Source of the DNA: Pseudomonadota bacterium
GTDB taxonomy: Bacteria > Pseudomonadota > Gammaproteobacteria > Steroidobacterales > Steroidobacteraceae
Length of the DNA stretch: 45,381 nucleotides
Reading direction: 5' to 3'
NCBI GenBank assembly: GCA_963204795.1
Contig: CAUJHX010000243.1
Location: 1-45,381 of the forward strand
The notes beneath the pieces are model-generated. The model had not been told where the DNA came from. It made no database searches and was given only the letters and a program-made list of their open reading frames with translations. The position numbers and the translations under genes are program-made. Positions within the stretch are counted from its first letter, which is position 1. Each line of letters starts with the position of its first letter. Of the stretch, positions 40,794 through 45,381 are shown piece after piece.

Positions 40794-42538
40794 GTTTCGC
40801 CCGCAAGTGGCAATCGCAGCTCGAACCTCGCCCCGTTCCCATTGCCTGCCTCCCGGAATTCGAGTTCGCCGCCCTGCGCGCGCAGCAGCGAACGGCTGAT
40901 CGCGAGCCCGAGCCCCATGCCGCCCGGCTTGGTCGTGACGAAGGGTTCAAAGACGCGCGCAGCGATGTCCGTCGCGACGCCAGGACCGGTGTCGGCGACC
41001 GCAAGGTGCACATGGCCGTCGCGCTGTTCGGCGCTGATCTCGATGCGCTTCACGGCGTTGTCCGCGGCAGTCATCGCATCGATTGCGTTCGCGACGAGAT
41101 TGTGAAGCACGATCTCGAGTTGCGTCGGGTCAGCGGAGATCGCGGGCAATACCGCGCTCACGTTGCAGGTGAGCTCCACGCCCGCGCGGCGCAGTCGCTC
41201 CTGGAACGCGCCGCACACGCTGCTGCACAGCGTCGCGAGCGAGAGTGGCGCGCGCGCCATCTGCCCCGTGCTGTAGAAATCGCGCAGTCTTCGCAGCACC
41301 GCGGACGCGCGTATCGCCTCGCTCGCAGCCTTGCCGAGCGTTTCGGGCAGGCGCGTGTCGCGTTCCTCACCGGGCGTCGCGAGGATCTCGGCAGCGCGCA
41401 GATAGGATACGAGCGCCGTGATCGGCTGATTCAACTCGTGCGTGAGCGCCGAGGCCATTTCTCCAGCCGTCGCAAACCGCATCGCGCGCGCGAGCGCCTC
41501 GTCGCGTTCGCGCAGTTGCGCCTGCGCGCGCAACCGTTCGCTGACGGTGGCGCCGAGGATCAGCGCCGTGAGGTTGAGCGTCAGCATCAGGAATTGCAGT
41601 TCGAAGAGCGGCGGTGCCGCGCCCACGTCCTTGACCATGAATGCGAGCCCGATCTGGATCGCGAGCGCGCCCACGACGGCGCCGACCACGCCCCAGCGCA
41701 GCGCGATCCAGATCATCGGCACGAAGAGAGGATAGAAGAACCGCAGCGCCTGATCCGCGAGCACCACGAAAATGATCCACATCGTGAAGCCCAGCACCAC
41801 GAACTGCAGCAGCACTTCGCTGCGGCGCGCGCGCAGCGCAGCGAGGCCCTTGCGCCACGACGGTGCCCACATGAGCAGCGGCGTGAGCGTGAGCACGCCA
41901 TTGAAGTCGCCGACCCAGTAGCGCCCCACGCCGCCGAGCGCCACGTCTCCGGGCAGGGCGCCCATCGCGAACATGATCGCGATGAATCCCGCGCCTACAA
42001 AGAGCGTTGCGCCGAGACAGGCAGCGACGAAGCGCGCGGCGTCCACGGGCGTCGAGACGAGCGAGGCGCGGCCCTTGCGACGCAGGACGGCAGCGAGCCC
42101 CGTGTAGGCGATTGCGATCCAGATCGAGGTCGCAATCGCCGCGACACTACCCGCAGGGACGTCGCGTACGACGACCTCCGAGAGCAACGCCGCGAGCGCC
42201 ACGGCCGCTGCCCCACGCGGGCCCTGCCAGATCAGGAACGCGAGGGCGAGTCCGGTCTGGGGGTTCCAGGGCGTGATGCCAAGCTGCAGAACCGGCTGCA
42301 GGTAGCTGAGCCAGTCGACGAGGACGTATGCAACGATGAACAGCGCGGAATCGAGGAGATAGCCAGCGCCGGGCAGGGGGTACGCCCGGCGCCGACTGGA
42401 ACCGGGACTTCCCGATGGACGGGGACCCGATTCCTCACTCTCGCGAGGAGAAAGGTTAGGGAGTGGCTCACCCGGCTGCAATTCGGCGCCCCCCGTAAGG
42501 GCTTGCCCGTATGCGTTCGCCATTTCATGACTCGCCAT
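40790..42538 (-). CDS. MASE1-type membrane sensor histidine kinase
   Basis: The 582-residue kinase has a Ser/Pro-rich N-terminus, about eight transmembrane helices resembling the MASE1 sensor domain (about 50-320), a phosphoacceptor helix with His367 in ALTHELNQPITALVSYLR, and an ATPase domain (LHNLVANAIDAM; DTGPGV; GMGLGLAISRSLL). The HELNQP form is typical of FixL-like kinases paired with FixJ-type regulators. I choose ATG 42538, two bases after the lipoprotein stop; ATG 42523 is an alternative. The stop overlaps the regulator start. The signal is unknown, but location behind mrcB and its lipoprotein suggests envelope or peptidoglycan status. Confidence 0.9.
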   Translation of the reverse strand: MASHEMANAYGQALTGGAELQPGEPLPNLSPRESEESGPRPSGSPGSSRRRAYPLPGAGYLLDSALFIVAYVLVDWLSYLQPVLQLGITPWNPQTGLALAFLIWQGPRGAAAVALAALLSEVVVRDVPAGSVAAIATSIWIAIAYTGLAAVLRRKGRASLVSTPVDAARFVAACLGATLFVGAGFIAIMFAMGALPGDVALGGVGRYWVGDFNGVLTLTPLLMWAPSWRKGLAALRARRSEVLLQFVVLGFTMWIIFVVLADQALRFFYPLFVPMIWIALRWGVVGAVVGALAIQIGLAFMVKDVGAAPPLFELQFLMLTLNLTALILGATVSERLRAQAQLRERDEALARAMRFATAGEMASALTHELNQPITALVSYLRAAEILATPGEERDTRLPETLGKAASEAIRASAVLRRLRDFYSTGQMARAPLSLATLCSSVCGAFQERLRRAGVELTCNVSAVLPAISADPTQLEIVLHNLVANAIDAMTAADNAVKRIEISAEQRDGHVHLAVADTGPGVATDIAARVFEPFVTTKPGGMGLGLAISRSLLRAQGGELEFREAGNGNGARFELRLPLAGET

Positions 42539-42540
42539 GC

Positions 42541-43068
42541 TCAGGGCGTCGCCAGCGCCTCGGCCCGTTGCGCAGCTTCCTGCGCCGCGATGTTGCGGCC
42601 ACGCGCGCGCAGGGCGTCGGCGATCAGTCGCCAGGCACTCGACTGTTCGCGTGGGGCGCCGGCGGCCAGCGCGAGAGCGCGTCGACCCATGTTTTCCGCC
42701 TGTGGTGCGTCTCCGCTCGCGAGCCTCATCCTGCCCATCTCTATCCAGACGAGCGGGTTGTCGGGTTCGATGCGCAGCGCGCGCTCGAGTGTCGCGGCGG
42801 CGGCGTCGAAGTCGCCGCTCGCTGTGGCGCCGCGCGCCTGCGTGACGAGCGCGCCGGTCGCGGTACCCAGTCGGTACGATTTCGGCGCCGGCGCCGGTAC
42901 GGGTGTCGGAACCGGAGTCGGTGCCGGCTGGGGTGTCGCAACATCGGGCGGAATCGACTGACTCGATCCGGGGGGTGGCTGTGGCAAGGGCTGGTACGGC
43001 GGAGTGACGCACGCAGCGAGCGCGAGTGTCACGGCGACGGCAAACAGGGGACCGACTCGGTGCGCCAT
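42541..43068 (-). CDS. lpoP: LpoP-like TPR lipoprotein, putative PBP1b activator
   Basis: The 175-residue protein has a lipoprotein signal (LALAAC, Cys20), a Pro/Thr/Val-rich linker (about 22-62) long enough to cross the periplasm partly, and TPR-like helices (about 75-170; FDAAAATLERALRIEPDNPLVWIEMGRMRL). In Pseudomonas, the TPR lipoprotein LpoP is encoded next to mrcB/ponB and activates PBP1b from the outer membrane. Same position and domain layout support that role here by inference. The ATG overlaps the mrcB stop by one base (TGATG), and the kinase gene starts 2 bp after its stop. Confidence 0.78.
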   Translation of the reverse strand: MAHRVGPLFAVAVTLALAACVTPPYQPLPQPPPGSSQSIPPDVATPQPAPTPVPTPVPAPAPKSYRLGTATGALVTQARGATASGDFDAAAATLERALRIEPDNPLVWIEMGRMRLASGDAPQAENMGRRALALAAGAPREQSSAWRLIADALRARGRNIAAQEAAQRAEALATP

Positions 43069-45356
43069 CAGCGCATGATGCCACGGAGCCAGTCGACGAT
43101 GCCGGGCGGCGGCGCGCAGCCGGCCATGAAGGGCGTCTGCGTGCCCCGCGGCACTGCGACAATGACCTCATCCTGCGAGCAGCCGGTCGTGACGCGCAGG
43201 CCGGACGGGTAATCGATCGCCATGTCCTCGAGCGATTCGGGCATCGGAGGCTGCCACGAGTTCGTATCGAGCGCCGACATGATCTTCTGCCAGACGATCA
43301 GCGAACCGCTCGAACCCGTGACACCGGTCGGACGATTGTCGTCGTAACCGATCCATACGACGGCGAGGTGACTGCCGGAGAAGCCTGCGAACCAGCCGTC
43401 GCGCAGGTCGGAGGAACTGCCGGTCTTGCCCGCGACGATGAGTCCGCGCGGCAGTCGCGCCGCCGCCGCGCGTCCAGTGCCGCGCGAGATCACGTAGGTC
43501 ATCATGCGATCGACCTGGTACACCGCATCGGGCGCGGCAACGGGCGCGATCCTCACCGGGTAGGCGCCTATGCGCTCACCCCGCGCGCTGACGACGGTGC
43601 GCACCGCGCGCAGGGGCACGTGGAAGCCGCCGTTGGCGAGCCCGTTGTAAAGCTGCGCGACGCTGATGGGCGGCAGATCCACGGCGCCGAGGAGCAGCGA
43701 GGGCAACGGCGGTGGTGCCGTCTCGAGGCCAAAGCGCGTGAACATCTGCGCAACCCTCGGCACGCCGACGTCGAGGCCGAGGTGCACCGTCGCGAGATTG
43801 AGCGATTCGCTGAGCGCACGCACCATCGACACCGGGCCGTTCCAGTCGCGCGAGAAATTCTGCGGGCGCCAGACCTTGCTCTTCGAGAGTGGCACTTCGA
43901 TGGGTGTGTCATCGAGCACACTCGTCGCGTTCCAGCGACCCGTCTCGATGGCCGCGAGATACACGAAGGGCTTGACGAGCGAGCCGATCGGGCGCGCACC
44001 GGCAAGCGCGCGGTTGAAGCCGTCGAAGCTGACGTTTCGTCCGCCGACCATCGCGATCACTTCGCCGCTCTGCGGCAGCGTCACGACCGTGGCGCCTTCG
44101 AGCCCTGCCTTGCCAGCGGGCGGCTTGCGTGTCCGGTCGAGGCGCGCCAGTTCACCCTCGAGTGCCCGCTCGGCCGCGAGCTGCGCCCGCGGATCAAAGC
44201 TCGTGAAGACGCTGAGGCCCGCTTCGGTGAGGTCCTCTTCCTTGTAGTCGCGACGCAAGGTCTGGCGGACGAAATCGAGATAGGCCGGGTAGTAACCGCC
44301 CGAGGGTCGTGCAGCGACGCCGAGCGGCCTGGCGGCCGCGGCGGCCGCTTCTGCCTCAGTCACGACCCTTTGCTGCGCGAGGATGCGCAGCACGAGATCA
44401 CGGCGCTTGCGCGCGCGTTCGGGGTATCTGCGCGGATCGTAGTAAGGAGGCCCGCGCACGATCGCGACGAGCAGCGCAACTTCCGGCAGATCGAGTTCCT
44501 CGAGTGGCTTGCCGAACCAGAACTGGCTTGCGAGGCCGAAACCGTGGATCGCGCGATCCCCCTGCTGCCCGAGGTAGATCTCGTTGATGTAGGCGGTCAT
44601 CAGGTCGCGCTTGTCGTAGCGTGCCTCGAGCGCGAGCGCCATCATCGCCTCCTCGAGTTTGCGACCGAGCGTGCGGCGGCCGTCGAGGAAGTAGCTCTTC
44701 ACGAGTTGCTGCGTCAGCGTGCTGCCGCCCTGTTCGACTTTGCCGGCGCGCAGGTTGACCCACATCGCGCGTGCGATCGCCGCGGTGTCGACGCCATGGT
44801 GCGTGTCGAACTTGCGGTCCTCCACCGCCTTGATCGCCGCGGGCAGGAGCGGCGGCACTTCATCGGGCGTGAGGACGATGCGGTCCTCGCCGTGGATCGG
44901 AAAGATGCTGCCGATCAGGAGCGGGTCGAGCCGGAAGATCGGGATATCGGCATTTCCCGCATCGCGCAGACTCGCGATCGCGCCACCCTCGATCGTGATG
45001 GCGACGATTCTGGCCGGGCGCTCCTCGTCCGCGAAGCGCGCCGCACGCACGGCGATCTCGAAGCGCCCGCGGCGGCGCCGGTAAGTGCCTGGGCGTGTGA
45101 GCTCCGTCGCGTCGCGATAGTGCAGCCGCGTGAGCTCGGCGATCAGGTCGTCCGACGAGAACGGCAGGCCGGCGTACAGCTCGAGCGGCGCGGCATAGAC
45201 CTTGGCAGGCAGTGTCCAGCGCCGGCCCTCGAACTGGCGTGCAACCTGTCGATCGTAATAGAGGAGCGCCACTGCGAATGCGAGCACCACGGCCGCGGCG
45301 AGCGCGCCGGCCGCAACGACGGCCCTCCGCAGGAGCTTCCTTGTGCGTGCCTTCAT
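43068..45356 (-). CDS. mrcB: Penicillin-binding protein 1B (bifunctional peptidoglycan synthase)
   Basis: PBP1b polymerises lipid II and cross-links the peptides. The 762-residue protein has a transmembrane helix (about 12-33), a UB2H-like regulatory domain (about 45-140; LPAKVYAAPLELYAG), a GT51 transglycosylase domain with catalytic Glu179 in VEDRKFDTHHG and EQGGSTLTQQLVK, and a transpeptidase domain. The latter carries the nucleophile Ser459 in GSLVK, the SLN motif in ALSESLNLATV and KTGSSSD. UB2H is the docking site for LpoB/LpoP-type activators, and a LpoP-like gene follows. It is the first gene of a four-gene minus-strand operon. ATG 45356 gives a normal N-terminus. Confidence 0.95.
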   Translation of the reverse strand: MKARTRKLLRRAVVAAGALAAAVVLAFAVALLYYDRQVARQFEGRRWTLPAKVYAAPLELYAGLPFSSDDLIAELTRLHYRDATELTRPGTYRRRRGRFEIAVRAARFADEERPARIVAITIEGGAIASLRDAGNADIPIFRLDPLLIGSIFPIHGEDRIVLTPDEVPPLLPAAIKAVEDRKFDTHHGVDTAAIARAMWVNLRAGKVEQGGSTLTQQLVKSYFLDGRRTLGRKLEEAMMALALEARYDKRDLMTAYINEIYLGQQGDRAIHGFGLASQFWFGKPLEELDLPEVALLVAIVRGPPYYDPRRYPERARKRRDLVLRILAQQRVVTEAEAAAAAARPLGVAARPSGGYYPAYLDFVRQTLRRDYKEEDLTEAGLSVFTSFDPRAQLAAERALEGELARLDRTRKPPAGKAGLEGATVVTLPQSGEVIAMVGGRNVSFDGFNRALAGARPIGSLVKPFVYLAAIETGRWNATSVLDDTPIEVPLSKSKVWRPQNFSRDWNGPVSMVRALSESLNLATVHLGLDVGVPRVAQMFTRFGLETAPPPLPSLLLGAVDLPPISVAQLYNGLANGGFHVPLRAVRTVVSARGERIGAYPVRIAPVAAPDAVYQVDRMMTYVISRGTGRAAAARLPRGLIVAGKTGSSSDLRDGWFAGFSGSHLAVVWIGYDDNRPTGVTGSSGSLIVWQKIMSALDTNSWQPPMPESLEDMAIDYPSGLRVTTGCSQDEVIVAVPRGTQTPFMAGCAPPPGIVDWLRGIMR

Positions 45357-45381
45357 CCAGACAATGTTAATGAAAGCCGGG

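Noticed and set aside
42541-43171. N-terminal extension of the MASE1 kinase frame through the lpoP gene
   Set aside because: The extension is Arg/Ser-rich, overlaps lpoP in another frame, and a good ATG lies 2 bp after the lpoP stop.

Overview
The window is high-GC, densely packed chromosomal DNA from a Gram-negative bacterium, most likely a gammaproteobacterium. The gene orders topA-smg-dprA / LysM protein / def-fmt-rsmB-DUF4390-ntrY-ntrX and priA...argS-SPOR are gammaproteobacterial hallmarks. TonB-dependent receptor, LpoP-type lipoprotein and PBP1b genes confirm an outer membrane. A Steroidobacterales/Nevskiales/Xanthomonadales-like order is my guess from the mix of gene families; nothing here settles it. 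There are no rRNA, tRNA or CRISPR sequences that I can see.

Layout. (1) 1-14714 is core housekeeping: rlmJ (cut by the left edge), topA, smg and dprA on the minus strand; maiA; a LysM lipoprotein; then a six-gene plus-strand operon def-fmt-rsmB-DUF4390-ntrY-ntrX, followed by a rhomboid protease. (2) 14726-16668 is a LysR regulator plus an F420-type LLM oxidoreductase. (3) 16718-27356 looks like a functional locus for 3-hydroxybutyrate (3HB) oligomers: 3HB dehydrogenase, a lipoprotein 3HB-oligomer hydrolase, a TonB-dependent receptor, a GntP-type permease, a hybrid histidine kinase with a sodium/solute-symporter-like sensor, and a convergent LuxR-type response regulator. The two divergent promoter regions of the locus carry near-identical dyads with the core TACCTTRGTA. 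(4) 27600-33392 holds a CNNM/CorC protein, a CapA lipoprotein, a small membrane protein, a SPOR protein, argS and an EF-hand protein. (5) 33384-36654 holds priA and a sigma/anti-sigma-like pair. (6) 36655-40178 is an accessory island. Two 99-bp palindromic repeats in direct orientation bracket a decayed phosphate-binding-protein gene, two uncharacterised secreted proteins and an IS91-type transposase remnant. (7) 40179-45356 is a minus-strand operon mrcB-lpoP-MASE1 kinase-FixJ-type regulator with all junctions touching or overlapping.

How it works together. In locus (3) the proposed flow is: receptor (outer membrane) -> oligomer hydrolase (periplasm) -> GntP permease (inner membrane) -> BdhA (cytoplasm, to acetoacetate). 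The kinase/regulator pair and the shared dyad are candidate control elements. In locus (7) a peptidoglycan synthase, its putative lipoprotein activator and a two-component system appear translationally coupled, suggesting sensory control of cell-wall synthesis or feedback. The NtrX-like regulator has lost the canonical ATPase and sigma-54-contact motifs and probably works without sigma-54. A family of intergenic palindromic elements sharing a 16-bp core occurs four times (near 27.5, 29.0, 36.8 and 40.1 kb).
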